Shown: positions 25,238-34,471 of the stretch, piece after piece | Layout of the letters: each line of letters starts with the position of its first letter | Position numbering within the stretch: position 1 is the stretch's first letter | Source: Planomonospora parontospora | Lineage (GTDB): Bacteria > Actinomycetota > Actinomycetes > Streptosporangiales > Streptosporangiaceae | Direction: 5' to 3' | Assembly (NCBI GenBank): GCA_014647935.1 | Contig: BMQD01000022.1 | Location: forward strand, 1-64,000 | Length of the DNA: 64,000 nt | The notes under the pieces: generated by a model | What the model saw: only the letters and a program-made list of their open reading frames with translations | Database searches by the model: none | What the model was told of the DNA's origin: nothing | Made by a program: the position numbers and the translations under genes

Positions 25238-25980
25238 CGGTCCGGTTCATCGGGGCGGGGCCGGGTGCCGCGGATCTGATCACCGTGCGGGGGCAGCGGG
25301 CGATCGCGTCCTCGCCCGTGTGCCTGTACGCCGGGTCGCTGGTCCCGGCGGAGCTCCTGGCCGACTGCCCGCCCGGGGCGAGACTGGTGGACACCGCGCG
25401 GATGACGCTGGACGAGATCGTCGCCGAGATGCTCGCCGCCCACGCGGCCGGGCACGACGTGGCCCGGCTGCACTCCGGGGACCCGTCGGTGTTCAGCGCG
25501 GTGGCCGAGCAGATGCGGCGGCTCGACGCCGCGGCGGTGCCGTACGAGGTGATCCCCGGCGTGCCGGCGTTCGCGGCGGCGGCGGCCTCGCTGAAGCGGG
25601 AGCTGACCGTGCCGGGGGTGGGGCAGACGATCGTGCTGACCCGGACCTCCGCGCGGGCCACCCCCATGCCCGAGGGCGAGGACCTGGACACGCTCGGCCG
25701 GAGCCGGGCCACGATGGTGCTGCACCTGGCGGTGCAGCGGATCGAGCAGGTCGTGGGCGAGCTGGTCCCCAACTACGGCGCCGACTGCCCGGTGGCCGTG
25801 GTGGCCAGAGCCAGTCGTGACGACGAGGTGGTCCTGCGCGGCACCCTCGCCGACATCGCGGAGCAGGTGGGGGCCGCGGGGATCGTGCGCACCGCCGTGA
25901 TCGTCGTGGGCCGCGTCCTGACCGCCTCGGAGTTCCCCGACAGCCACCTCTACTCCGCCGCCCGCTGCCGGGACGCGTGA
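25234..25980 (+). CDS. cobM: Precorrin-4 C11-methyltransferase
   Basis: A 248-residue tetrapyrrole methylase that adds the C11 methyl of precorrin-4. Family motifs are [20 protein letters not shown], the [15 protein letters not shown] loop, [18 protein letters not shown] (glycine-rich SAM loop) and [17 protein letters not shown], which is characteristic of CobM/CbiF. ATGA overlap with cobL shows coupling. The last codons (AARCRDA) lie in the first unit of a triplicated 60-bp repeat that continues past the stop. Confidence 0.95.
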   Translation: MTVRFIGAGPGAADLITVRGQRAIASSPVCLYAGSLVPAELLADCPPGARLVDTARMTLDEIVAEMLAAHAAGHDVARLHSGDPSVFSAVAEQMRRLDAAAVPYEVIPGVPAFAAAAASLKRELTVPGVGQTIVLTRTSARATPMPEGEDLDTLGRSRATMVLHLAVQRIEQVVGELVPNYGADCPVAVVARASRDDEVVLRGTLADIAEQVGAAGIVRTAVIVVGRVLTASEFPDSHLYSAARCRDA

Positions 25981-26130
25981 CCGGGAGCCGGGCCGGGGTT
26001 CCCTGAGCCTCTGCTCCGCCCGCTGCCGGGACGCGTGACCGGGAGCCGCCTCGGAGCTTCCTGAGCCTCGCTCCGCCGCCCGCTGCCGGGACGCGCGGAG
26101 GGGAGCCGGGCCGGTGCCGGTTCCGCCGGT
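25953..26130. repeat. Three tandem ~60-bp repeats spanning the cobM stop
   Basis: Units start at about 25953, 26014 and 26071, each with CTCCGCC, CGCTGCCGGGACGCG and GGGAGCC. The first unit encodes the cobM C-terminus and stop; units 2 and 3 are noncoding copies, unit 3 the most diverged. The rest of the gap to 26316 holds nothing I can name. Confidence 0.8.
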
Positions 26131-26316
26131 CCGGCGGGTTTCCTCAGCTCTCCGGGCCGCCGGCCGATGGAAGGGCGCCGGAGTCCACGGCGGGAATGCG
26201 CGGTCTCGGCTGCGCACGCTCCCGTCCGACTGTGGTGCAGGCCGTCGCCCGCCGACCGACGGCCACCCCCTTCGCGGGCCGATCGACGGCCGGGACACAC
26301 GGCGAGGAGAACCCTG

Positions 26317-28671
26317 ATGAACCCGTCCTCACCTGAGGCGCCGGCCCGCCGGGCCGTCCACCCCCGTGTCTGGCTGGGCTTCCTGCTGCTGGGAGGCGTG
26401 CTGACGGCGGTCGCCTCGATCGCCACCGACCGGTCGCCGAGGTTGGAGGCTCTGCTCTGGGGGCTGGGGCAGGGCGCCTCGGCGCTGGCCCTCTTCGAGG
26501 GTGTCCGCCGCCACGGCCTGGGGCGGTCGCGGCCGTGGCGGCTGATGCGCGCCGCCGTTGTGGTGCTCTGGGCGGCCACCACGCTGGGCTGGGGCGTCGG
26601 CGGCGTGTGGCTGGGCAACTCCGAACTGCTGGAGCTGTACCGGATCGGCACCCTGGCGGCCTACGGCCTGTCGCTGACCGCCCTGATCTCGCTGAACCTG
26701 CAGACCAACGGCTCCCGCTGGGCGGCCCTGCTGGACGGCGGCATCATCAGCGTCGGGGTGGCCATGCCGCTGTGGACCTTCCTCATCGCCCCGGCGCTCG
26801 CCCAGAGCGGCCGGCTGAGCACCGCGCTCGTCCTCGCGCTCATCCCGCCGGTCATCGACCTGTTCGCCTTCGGCGTCATCACCCGCATGACCCTCGACAG
26901 CAGCCGTGCGCCGTGGCTGCGCCTGATGAGCGTCTCCTACCTCGCCCTGTTCGCCGCCGACGGCGCCTACCTGCTCGACCAGGTCGCCGGTCGCCCGGCC
27001 GGCTTCATCACCACGGCCGGCTGGATGAGCTGGTCGATGCTGATCGGAGCCGCGGCGCTGCACCCCAGCATGACCGGCGCCGGACGGGTCCGGCCCGCGG
27101 CCGCCTCCGGCCGGAACCGCGTCCTGGTCTTCCTGGCGCTGGCCCTGCTCAGCCCGGCGGCCTCCATCCTGGGCGGTTGGCTGCGCAGCGACGCCTCCTC
27201 GTACGGCGACCCGGCGGTCACGGTGCTGACCCTGCTCCTGGCCGTCCTGCTGGTGCTGCGGCTGAGCGTGGTGGCCGGGATCGCCGAGACCCGGGCCACC
27301 GACCTGCGCGACGCCCTGCGCCGGCAGGACGTCCTGCAGCGCAGTCTGGCCCACCGCGCCTCCCACGATCCGCTGACCGGTCTGGGCAACCGCTCCCTGC
27401 TGGGCGAGGTCCTGCAGGGGGCCATCGCCGACCACGCCGCCCACCCCGGCGGGCCCGCACCCGCCCTGCTGCTGCTGGACCTGGACGGGTTCAAGGACGT
27501 CAACGACACCTACGGCCATCCCGTCGGCGACGAGTTGCTGACCGCCGTGGTCCGGCGCCTGCGCGGCCTGATCACCGGCGACCAGATCCTGGCCCGGCTC
27601 GGCGGTGACGAGTTCGCCATCGTGCTGCCCGGCGCCGGTCTGGAGACCGCCACGGCCATGGCCGAGCGGGTGCTGTCCGCGGTGCGCGGCACCCCCTACG
27701 CCCTCGACGGCCGCGAGCTGTACGTGACCACCAGCGTCGGCGTCCTGGCCGAGGCCTCCCTGACCACCGCCAGCGACGCCCTGCGCGACGTCGATCTGGC
27801 CCTGTACGCGGCCAAGGCCGCGGGCAAGAACCAGATCGCGGTCTTCGACTACACCCTGCGCGCCGAGCGCCTGCACCGCGCCGAGATCGCCGCCGGTCTG
27901 CGCAAGGCCCTGGCCGCGGGCGAGCTCAGCCTGGCCTACCAGCCCGTCGTCGACCTCGCCTCGGGCGGCATCTACGCGGTCGAGGCGCTGCTGCGCTGGA
28001 CCCCGGCCGGCGGCCGGCCCATCCCGCCGGACGTGTTCATCCCCGTGGCCGAGGACACCGGGCTGATCGTCGAGATCGGCGGGTGGGTGCTGGAGCAGGC
28101 CTGCGCCGACGCCAAGCGGTGGCACGAGCGGTACGGCATCGCCGTGACGGTCAACGTCTCGGGGCGGCAGCTGCGCGAGCGCACCTTCCGGGACGCGGCC
28201 CTGGAGGTGCTGAGCCGTCACGCGCTGCCGCGCAACGCGCTGACCATCGAGGTGACCGAGAGCATGCTGCTGGCCACCGGCCCGGCCGAGACCCGGCGCG
28301 TCGTGGACGTCCTGGCCGACCTGCGCGCCCACGGGGTGCGCATCGCGCTGGACGACTTCGGCACCGGCTACTCCTCGCTGGCCTACCTGCGCACCCTCCC
28401 GGTGGACATCCTCAAGATCGACCGTGCGTTCACCGCCCCGCTCACCGGCGCGGACCACCGCCGGGCCCGGGCGTTCACCAAGGCGATCGTGGAGCTGGCG
28501 GCCAGCCTGGACCTGTCCACCGTCGTGGAGGGCGTCGAATCCCGCGAGCAGGCCGCGGTCCTGCAGCAGATGGGCTGCCCGCTGGCGCAGGGCTACCTGT
28601 TCTCCCCGCCCGTCTCCCCGGAGCAGGTCGACGACCTGCTCCGGGTGACCCCGTGGCGGCACGCCGCCTGA
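26317..28671 (+). CDS. Membrane GGDEF-EAL protein (c-di-GMP turnover)
   Basis: A 784-residue protein. Residues about 20-320 hold eight to ten hydrophobic helices forming a membrane sensor without a named domain. The GGDEF domain (DPLTGLGNR, then intact GGDEF at about 429-433) should be able to make c-di-GMP. The EAL domain (AVEALLRW near 553-560, ESMLL and DDFGTGYSSLAYLR, EGVE) has intact metal-site motifs and should degrade it. ATG 26317 follows GAGGAG. It lies between the two cobalamin blocks with no visible link to them. In Streptomyces c-di-GMP controls development through BldD, so a developmental role is plausible. Confidence 0.93.
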   Translation: MNPSSPEAPARRAVHPRVWLGFLLLGGVLTAVASIATDRSPRLEALLWGLGQGASALALFEGVRRHGLGRSRPWRLMRAAVVVLWAATTLGWGVGGVWLGNSELLELYRIGTLAAYGLSLTALISLNLQTNGSRWAALLDGGIISVGVAMPLWTFLIAPALAQSGRLSTALVLALIPPVIDLFAFGVITRMTLDSSRAPWLRLMSVSYLALFAADGAYLLDQVAGRPAGFITTAGWMSWSMLIGAAALHPSMTGAGRVRPAAASGRNRVLVFLALALLSPAASILGGWLRSDASSYGDPAVTVLTLLLAVLLVLRLSVVAGIAETRATDLRDALRRQDVLQRSLAHRASHDPLTGLGNRSLLGEVLQGAIADHAAHPGGPAPALLLLDLDGFKDVNDTYGHPVGDELLTAVVRRLRGLITGDQILARLGGDEFAIVLPGAGLETATAMAERVLSAVRGTPYALDGRELYVTTSVGVLAEASLTTASDALRDVDLALYAAKAAGKNQIAVFDYTLRAERLHRAEIAAGLRKALAAGELSLAYQPVVDLASGGIYAVEALLRWTPAGGRPIPPDVFIPVAEDTGLIVEIGGWVLEQACADAKRWHERYGIAVTVNVSGRQLRERTFRDAALEVLSRHALPRNALTIEVTESMLLATGPAETRRVVDVLADLRAHGVRIALDDFGTGYSSLAYLRTLPVDILKIDRAFTAPLTGADHRRARAFTKAIVELAASLDLSTVVEGVESREQAAVLQQMGCPLAQGYLFSPPVSPEQVDDLLRVTPWRHAA

Positions 28672-28722
28672 GCGGCGCCGGCGGCGCCGGTCACCCGCGG
28701 GCGCGCCGTGGTGCGCGGCCGA

Positions 28723-28758
28723 GCCGGCGGCCCGGGGCCTCAGCCCCGGGCCGCCGGC
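28723..28758. terminator. Strong bidirectional terminator
   Basis: GCCGGCGGCCCGGGGC (28723-28738) and GCCCCGGGCCGCCGGC (28743-28758) form a perfect 16-bp stem with a CTCA tetraloop. It overlaps the stop of the minus-strand monooxygenase and lies 52 bases after the GGDEF-EAL stop. Confidence 0.8.
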
Positions 28759-29891
28759 GTCCGGCCGCTGAGTGCGTGCAGCAGGCGTCCGAAGCCGCGG
28801 GTGGCGAGGCGCGGCGGCACGGCGCCGTTCACCCGCATGAGGTGCTCGCTCTGCAGCAACGTCCTCGGGCCGGACACCGCGAGGCTGTGCGAGGCGACCG
28901 CGGAGGCCAGCGCCGCCCGCCGCCTCCGTGCGGCGGAGTACGCGCCGACGACCGCGGCCGGATCGGATACGGTGTTCAGGCGGTCCACCAGCGCCGCGAC
29001 GTCCTCGAGCGCCTGGTTCGTGCCCTGCGCCGTGACCGGCGGCATCCCGTGCGCCGCGTCCCCGAGCAGCGCGCACCGCCCGACGCCCCAGCGGGACGGC
29101 ACCTTGTGCCGGGTGTGCGGGAACACCTCGACGTCACCGTCCTCCAGCGACGCCAGGAGCCGGCCGACCGGCGGGCCCCATCCGGCGAACCGCCGGCGCA
29201 GCATCTCCAGCGGCCTGCCCCACGGCGGTGCGCCCGGCGGCCACGGCACGTCGAAGAACCACTGCATCAGCCCGTCACCCGCGCCCATGAAGCCGAAGTC
29301 GCCTCGCCGGCCGATCATCAGCGTCGTGACCGGCCCGGGATCGAACGGGGCCGGCGTCAGGCCCTGACAGGTCGCCGCACCGGTCAGGGGCGCAGGGCCG
29401 CCGCCCAGGAGGAGGGCGCGCACGCGCGAGTGCACCCCATCGGCTCCGACCAGGAAGTCGCCGCCGTACTCCCGGCCTGCCCGCGTCCGCACCCGTACGC
29501 CGCCGGCGTCGGTGCGCAGGTCCGCGACCTGCTCGCCGAAGCGCACGGTCCCCGCCGGCAGCCCGCCGTCCAGGAGGGTGATCAGCGATCCGCGCGGGAT
29601 CACCCGCGCCGCCGAACCGAACCGTTCGGCCAGCGCCTCCAGGTCGACCTCCAGCACCCGGCGGCCGCCGGCGGTCCGCAGGGACAGCGTCGCCAGCCGC
29701 TGCCCCTCGCCCTCCAGGCCGACCCCCAGGCCGTCGAGGATCGCCGTGCCGTTGCACCACAGGGTGACGGCCCCGCCCCCCAGGCGCAGACCGGGTGCCT
29801 GCTCCAGCACCGTCACCTCGTGCCCCGCGGCGATCAGCCCCCGCGCCGCCGCGAGCCCGCTGATCCCCGCCCCCACCACGAGCACCCGCAC
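28740..29891 (-). CDS. FAD-dependent aromatic-type monooxygenase
   Basis: A 383-residue class A flavoprotein monooxygenase. The ADP-binding motif VLVVGAGISGLAAARGLIAA is at the N-terminus, the DG-type motif is in GGDFLVGADGVHSRVRALLL, and the second FAD motif is GRCALLGDAAHGMPPVTAQG. The substrate is unknown; the fold suits hydroxylation of aromatic or polyketide compounds. The start is GTG 29891. Its promoter region carries a near-perfect palindrome, but no regulator gene is next to it. It interrupts the cobalamin genes. Confidence 0.9.
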   Translation of the reverse strand: MRVLVVGAGISGLAAARGLIAAGHEVTVLEQAPGLRLGGGAVTLWCNGTAILDGLGVGLEGEGQRLATLSLRTAGGRRVLEVDLEALAERFGSAARVIPRGSLITLLDGGLPAGTVRFGEQVADLRTDAGGVRVRTRAGREYGGDFLVGADGVHSRVRALLLGGGPAPLTGAATCQGLTPAPFDPGPVTTLMIGRRGDFGFMGAGDGLMQWFFDVPWPPGAPPWGRPLEMLRRRFAGWGPPVGRLLASLEDGDVEVFPHTRHKVPSRWGVGRCALLGDAAHGMPPVTAQGTNQALEDVAALVDRLNTVSDPAAVVGAYSAARRRRAALASAVASHSLAVSGPRTLLQSEHLMRVNGAVPPRLATRGFGRLLHALSGRTPAARG

Positions 29892-29909
29892 CGGCGGCCT
29901 CCAGATGAA

Positions 29910-29961
29910 CTCTACAAGCAGTAGTACTACTTGTTATAGAGCATCGGGGGTGCCTCTACAA
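29910..29961 (-). promoter_or_regulatory. Palindromic operator at monooxygenase promoter
   Basis: ACAAGCAGTA and TACTACTTGT (29914-29934) form a 21-base palindrome with one mismatch around a central G. It is flanked by direct repeats CTCTACAAG at 29910-29918 and 29953-29961. On the minus strand TATAAC (about 29932-29937) fits a -10 that borders the palindrome. The AT-rich stretch stands out in this genome and looks like a TetR- or MarR-type site. Confidence 0.65.
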
Positions 29962-30076
29962 GACCCGGTGCGCACCGCTCGCCGGGCCGGAAACGGACCG
30001 TTCGACCGGTGGGGCCGGGCGCGGCGGGGCGGCGGGCACGGTGATCACCCGGCATGGCGGGCGGTGGGCATGATGA

Positions 30077-31150
30077 TCACCCGGCGCGGCCGACGATCAC
30101 CCCCGCGCGGTCGATGACCACCACGTCCACCTCCACCGGCGCTCCGCGCAGCACGCCGGCGGCGGTCGCGCGGGCCCGCCCGGCGACCAGGTCGCCCAGG
30201 GGCAGGCCCTCCTCCTGGCACAGGCGCAGGGCGTGCAGTGCGGTGTTGGCCGACAGGACCTGCCGGGCCAGGGCGTCGTCCCCGCCCGCCGCGCGGGCCA
30301 GCTCGGCGAGCAGGCCCGGGTTGACCTGGGAGCGGCCGGAGTGGAGGTCGAGGTGGCCGTCGGCGAGCTTGGAGAGCTTGCCGATCCCCCCGGCGATCGT
30401 CAGCCGGGGCACGGGATGCCGCCGCAGGTACTTCAGCACCGCCCCGGCGAAGTCGCCCATGTCCAGCAGCGCGTCCTCCGGCAGGCCGTACAGCTCGGCG
30501 GCGACCCGCTCCGAGGTGCTGCCGGTGCACCCGGCGACGTGCGGGTGCCCGGCCGCGCGGGCCACGTCGATCCCGCGCCGGATGCTGTCGATCCACGCCG
30601 AGCACGAGTACGGCACGACGACGCCGGTGGTGCCGAGGATGGACAGGCCGCCCAGGATGCCCAGGCGGGGGTTCCAGGTTTTGCGGGCCAGCTCCTCGCC
30701 GTGCTCCACGGAGATCTCCACGACCACGTCCCCGGTCCCGCCGCAGCGGGCGGCCACCTCGGCGACGTGCTCGCGCATCATCCGCCGGGGGACCGGGTTG
30801 ATCGCCGGCTCGCCCACCTCCAGCGGCAGGCCCGGCTTGGTGACCGTGCCGACGCCGGGACCGGCGGTGAACACCACGCCGCCGCCCGGGGCGCCGTGCC
30901 GCACCGTCGCCGAGATCAGCGCGCCGTGCGTCACGTCGGGGTCGTCGCCCGCGTCCTTGACCACCCAGGCCGTCGCCGCGCCCGAGGTGAGGGACTCCCT
31001 CGCCAGCGCGAACGCCGGGCGCCGCCCCTTCGGCAGGGAGATCTCCACCGGGTCGGGGAACTCACCGGTCAGCAGCGCCGTGTAGGCGGCGGTGGTCGCC
31101 GCCGTCGCGCACGCGCCGGTGGTCCAGCCGTGGCGCAGGGGCGCGCTCAC
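30077..31150 (-). CDS. cbiD: Cobalt-precorrin-5B C1-methyltransferase
   Basis: A 357-residue CbiD, which methylates C1 of the ring with loss of the C20 fragment. Family motifs include LRHGWTTGACATAATTAAYT, GPGVGTVTKPGLPL, EPAINPVPRRMM and GGLSILGTTGVVVPYSCSAW. I take GTG 31150, matching the family start; an in-frame GTG at 31192 would add 14 residues. It is divergent from cobK with about 110 bases between. It replaces CobF of the classic aerobic pathway. Confidence 0.94.
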   Translation of the reverse strand: MSAPLRHGWTTGACATAATTAAYTALLTGEFPDPVEISLPKGRRPAFALARESLTSGAATAWVVKDAGDDPDVTHGALISATVRHGAPGGGVVFTAGPGVGTVTKPGLPLEVGEPAINPVPRRMMREHVAEVAARCGGTGDVVVEISVEHGEELARKTWNPRLGILGGLSILGTTGVVVPYSCSAWIDSIRRGIDVARAAGHPHVAGCTGSTSERVAAELYGLPEDALLDMGDFAGAVLKYLRRHPVPRLTIAGGIGKLSKLADGHLDLHSGRSQVNPGLLAELARAAGGDDALARQVLSANTALHALRLCQEEGLPLGDLVAGRARATAAGVLRGAPVEVDVVVIDRAGVIVGRAG

Positions 31151-31263
31151 CGCCCGACCGCCTGCCGGTACGGTGTCCCGGTGATCGGGCACGTGAGGGA
31201 GAGGACCCCCGGGACCCGGCGCCGGAGAACGCGGACGCTCCGCGAGGGGAGAGGGGTGACGGG

Positions 31264-32016
31264 GTGCTGAACGTCCTGGTGCTGGGCGGCACCGACGAGG
31301 CGAGGAGGCTGGCCGCGGCGCTCGCCGGACGGGCCGGGACGCACGTGGTGTCCTCCCTGGCCGGCCGGGTGCGCGACCCGAAACTGCCGGTGGGGGAGGT
31401 GCACGAGGGCGGGTTCGGCGGTCCCGACGGGCTCGCCGCCTGGCTGGCGGAGCGCCGGATCGGCGCCGTGGTGGACGCCACGCATCCGTTCGCCGCCCGG
31501 ATGACCGCCTCGGCGGTCGAGGCGGTCCGCCGTACCGGGCTTCCGCTGCTGATCCTGCGCCGGCCCGGCTGGCAGGCCGGGCCGGGCGACGACTGGCGCC
31601 GGGTGCCGTCGCTGGAGGCCGCGGCCGCGCTGCTGCCCGCCCTCGGGGAGCGGGTCTTCCTCACCACCGGCCGCCGCAGCCTGCCGGTCTTCGCGGACCT
31701 GGACGGGCTGTGGTTCCTGGCCCGTTCGGTGGATCCGCCCGAGCCGCCACTGCCGCGCCGGGTGGAGGTGCTGCTCAGCCGGGGCCCCTTCACCCGCGAG
31801 GGCGAGCTCGCTCTCATGCGCGGGCACCGGATCGACGTGCTGGTCACCAAGGACAGTGGCGGCCAGATGACGACCGCCAAGCTGCACGCCGCCCGTGAGC
31901 TGGGCCTGCCGGTCGTGGTCGTGCAGCGCCCGCCCGCGCCCGGCGGCGTGCCCGCGGTGCCGACCGTCGGGGAGGCGGTCGCCTGGCTGGAGACCGTCGC
32001 CGGTGCGGCCGGGTAG
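31264..32016 (+). CDS. cobK: Precorrin-6A reductase
   Basis: A 250-residue CobK/CbiJ reductase that reduces precorrin-6A to precorrin-6B with NADPH. Motifs are VLVLGGTDEARRLAAALAGR at the start, AVVDATHPFAARMTASAV, and VTKDSGGQMTTAKLHAAREL near the end. The GTG at 31264 follows GGAGAGG. It faces cobIJ, with a terminator hairpin in the gap. Confidence 0.95.
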   Translation: MLNVLVLGGTDEARRLAAALAGRAGTHVVSSLAGRVRDPKLPVGEVHEGGFGGPDGLAAWLAERRIGAVVDATHPFAARMTASAVEAVRRTGLPLLILRRPGWQAGPGDDWRRVPSLEAAAALLPALGERVFLTTGRRSLPVFADLDGLWFLARSVDPPEPPLPRRVEVLLSRGPFTREGELALMRGHRIDVLVTKDSGGQMTTAKLHAARELGLPVVVVQRPPAPGGVPAVPTVGEAVAWLETVAGAAG

Positions 32017-32123
32017 GGCCGGGGTCGACGGGGCGGGACGACCGGTCAGGGCCGGGGGTGACAGGGCGGGAGGACCGGGCGGGGCCGCGGACGCCCTCGT
32101 GGGACGGCCGGGCAGGGCCGGGG

Positions 32124-32149
32124 ACGGCGGGGCCGGGCGGCCCCGCCGT
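32124..32149. terminator. Hairpin between convergent cobK and cobIJ
   Basis: ACGGCGGGGCC (32124-32134) and GGCCCCGCCGT (32139-32149) are perfect 11-bp arms with a GGGC loop. The rest of the gap is low-complexity GGGCCGGGG sequence. Confidence 0.7.
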
Positions 32150-32165
32150 ACACCTGCCGGGCACG

Positions 32166-33848
32166 TCATGCCGGGTAGCGGCGGGGGGTGAAGACCACCC
32201 GGCGGCCGTCGCCGCGGTCGGCCACCCGCGTCGTCGAGGACCCGACCAGCAGCAGGCAGCGCATGTCCACCGCCGCCGGGTCCAGCTCGGCCAGGGTGGT
32301 CACCGTCACGCTCTCGCCCGCCCCGCCGACGTCCCGGCCGACGACCACCGGCGTCTCCGGCGCGCGGTGCTCCAGCAGCAGGTCGCGGGCCGCGGCCACC
32401 TGCCAGGTCCGGCTCCGGGAGGCGGGGTTGTAGATCGCCAGCACCAGGTCCGCCCGCGCCGCCGCGCTGATCCGCTCCGCCACGACCTCCCACGGCTTGA
32501 GCAGGTCCGACAGCGACAGCACGCAGTAGTCGTGCCCGAGCGGCGCCCCCGCCCGGCTCGCGACCGCGTGCGCCGCGGTCAGGCCCGGCAGTACCCGCAC
32601 CGGCACGCCGGAGAAGCGCGGCTCGCAGGCCACTTCCAGCACCGCGCTCGCCATCGCGAACACCCCGGGATCGCCGGAGGAGACGACGGCCACCCGGGAC
32701 CCGGCCCTGGCCAGCTCCAGCGCGTGCGCGGCCCGCTCGGCCTCCACCCGGTTGTCGGTGGCGTGCCGGCGCTGGCGCGGGTTGGGCGGGACCCGGTCCA
32801 GGTAGGGGCCGTACCCGACGAGCTCGTCGGCGGCGGCCAGGGCCTCCTGCGCCTCCGGCGTCAGCCAGGGCCGGCCGGCCGGGCCGAGCCCGACGACCAC
32901 GACCTCGCCGGTCCTGCCCGAGGTGCCCGTCCCGGTCGCGGTCCCGGTCGAGGTGCCGGTCGCGGTCCCGGTCGCGGTCCCGGTCGAGGGCCGGACGCCC
33001 GCCGCCGCCTCCGTCGTACGGGCCGGACCGGCGGGGGCCGGGCCGGCGTTCACCGGGCTGGGGATCAGGGCCAGCGAGAAGTACGGCACGCTCTCCGGGT
33101 CGACCTCCGCCAGCGGGGCCAGGCGCTGCCCGGCGGTGGTGGCACGCTCCACGTACCAGGCCTCCTCCAGACGGCCCGCCTTCTCCAGCGCGTCGCGGAC
33201 CTTGGTGAACGTCCGGCCCAGCTTGAGCACCGCGGCGGAGTCGGCGGCCGCGAGCCGCTCGGCCAGCACCTCGGCGGGCAGGGTGCCGGGCAGCACCGTC
33301 AGCGTCTCGTCGCGCTCCACCAGCGGCCGGCCGAGGACCGCCGCGGCCCCGCTCACCGAGGTGACGCCCGGGACGACCTCGGTGGTGTAGCGGTGCGCCA
33401 GGCGCTTGTGCATGTGCATGTAGGAGCCGTAGAAGAGCGGGTCGCCCTCGCACAGCACCACCACGTCGCGCCCCGCGTCCAGGTGCGCGGCCAGCCGGAG
33501 CGCGCACTCGGCGTAGAAGTCGTCGATCGCGCCCTGGTAGCCGCCCGGATGGTCGGTCGTCTCCGTGGTGAGCGGGTAGATGAGGGCCTCCTCGATCTGG
33601 CCCTCCCGCAGGTACGGCGCGGCGACCGAGCGGGCGATGCTCCGGCCGTGCCGGGCGCTGTGGTAGGCGATCACGTCCGCCGCACCGAGGAGGCGGGCGG
33701 CCTTGACGGTCACCAGCTCCGGATCACCCGGTCCCAGCCCCACCCCCCAGAGCCGTCCCGCGGCGGCGGGCCCGTCGTGCCCGGTGCGCCCGTCGTGTCC
33801 TGCGGCCGCACCGGCCGCACCGGTCGGGTCGTCGGTCATGGCGCTCAC
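32166..33848 (-). CDS. cobIJ: Precorrin-2 C20-/precorrin-3B C17-methyltransferase fusion
   Basis: A 560-residue fusion of two tetrapyrrole methylases. The CobI half (about 28-265) has [39 protein letters not shown] and [13 protein letters not shown]. The CobJ half (about 328-560) has [37 protein letters not shown] and [16 protein letters not shown]. Between them is a linker of Thr-Gly/Ser-Gly dipeptides encoded by hexanucleotide repeats (about 32930-32995). The GTG start (33848) overlaps the cobH stop by four bases; an ATG three codons later is also possible. Confidence 0.94.
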   Translation of the reverse strand: MSAMTDDPTGAAGAAAGHDGRTGHDGPAAAGRLWGVGLGPGDPELVTVKAARLLGAADVIAYHSARHGRSIARSVAAPYLREGQIEEALIYPLTTETTDHPGGYQGAIDDFYAECALRLAAHLDAGRDVVVLCEGDPLFYGSYMHMHKRLAHRYTTEVVPGVTSVSGAAAVLGRPLVERDETLTVLPGTLPAEVLAERLAAADSAAVLKLGRTFTKVRDALEKAGRLEEAWYVERATTAGQRLAPLAEVDPESVPYFSLALIPSPVNAGPAPAGPARTTEAAAGVRPSTGTATGTATGTSTGTATGTGTSGRTGEVVVVGLGPAGRPWLTPEAQEALAAADELVGYGPYLDRVPPNPRQRRHATDNRVEAERAAHALELARAGSRVAVVSSGDPGVFAMASAVLEVACEPRFSGVPVRVLPGLTAAHAVASRAGAPLGHDYCVLSLSDLLKPWEVVAERISAAARADLVLAIYNPASRSRTWQVAAARDLLLEHRAPETPVVVGRDVGGAGESVTVTTLAELDPAAVDMRCLLLVGSSTTRVADRGDGRRVVFTPRRYPA

Positions 33849-34471
33849 TCCTGTTCGCTGGCGATCGCGTTGACGGCGGCGGCGGCCATCGCGCTGCCGC
33901 CCCTGCGGCCGTGCACGACCAGGTACGGCAGGCCCGCAGGGTGTCCGGCGAGGGCCTGCTTGGACTCGGCGGCGCCGATGAAGCCGACGGGGACGCCGAG
34001 TACGGCCGCGGGCCGTCCCGCACCCTCCTCGACCATCTCCAGCAGCCGGAACAGCGCGGTGGGCGCGTTGCCCACCGCGACCACGGCGCCCTCCAGCCGG
34101 TCGCGCCAGAGCTCCAGCGCGGCGGCGCTGCGGGTGGTGCCCAGGCGCTCGGCGAGCTCCGGCACCCGCGGGTCGCCGAGGGTGCAGACGACGTCGTTGC
34201 CGGCCGGGAGACGGTGGCGGGTCACTCCGGAGGCGACCATCATCGCGTCGCACAGCACCGGGGCACCGGCCAGCAGCGCGGCCCGTGCCGAGGCCACGAC
34301 GCCGGGAGACCAGCCGAGGTCGTCGACCAGGTCCACCATGCCGCAGGCGTGGACCATGCGGACCGCGACCCGCGCGACGTCCTCGGGCAGCCCGCTCAGG
34401 TCGGTCTCGGCGCGGATGGTGGCGAAGGAACGGCGGTAGATCTCCGCGCCGTCGCGGACGTAGTCGATCAC
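33845..34471 (-). CDS. cobH: Precorrin-8X methylmutase
   Basis: A 208-residue CobH/CbiC that moves the C11 methyl to C12 to make hydrogenobyrinic acid. Motifs are [20 protein letters not shown], the catalytic His in [29 protein letters not shown] and [22 protein letters not shown] 34471 overlaps the cobG stop by four bases and its own stop overlaps cobIJ, so cobG-cobH-cobIJ is one coupled operon. Confidence 0.96.
   Translation of the reverse strand: MIDYVRDGAEIYRRSFATIRAETDLSGLPEDVARVAVRMVHACGMVDLVDDLGWSPGVVASARAALLAGAPVLCDAMMVASGVTRHRLPAGNDVVCTLGDPRVPELAERLGTTRSAAALELWRDRLEGAVVAVGNAPTALFRLLEMVEEGAGRPAAVLGVPVGFIGAAESKQALAGHPAGLPYLVVHGRRGGSAMAAAAVNAIASEQE

Noticed and set aside
23590-29891. 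GGDEF-EAL and monooxygenase genes considered as functional members of the cobalamin pathway
   Set aside because: Neither enzyme class has a corrin role that I know; they have their own promoter regions and terminators, so position alone is not enough.
32058-34439. 793-codon plus frame across cobIJ and cobH
   Set aside because: Antisense shadow of the two coupled cob genes, rich in Gly/Arg without motifs.
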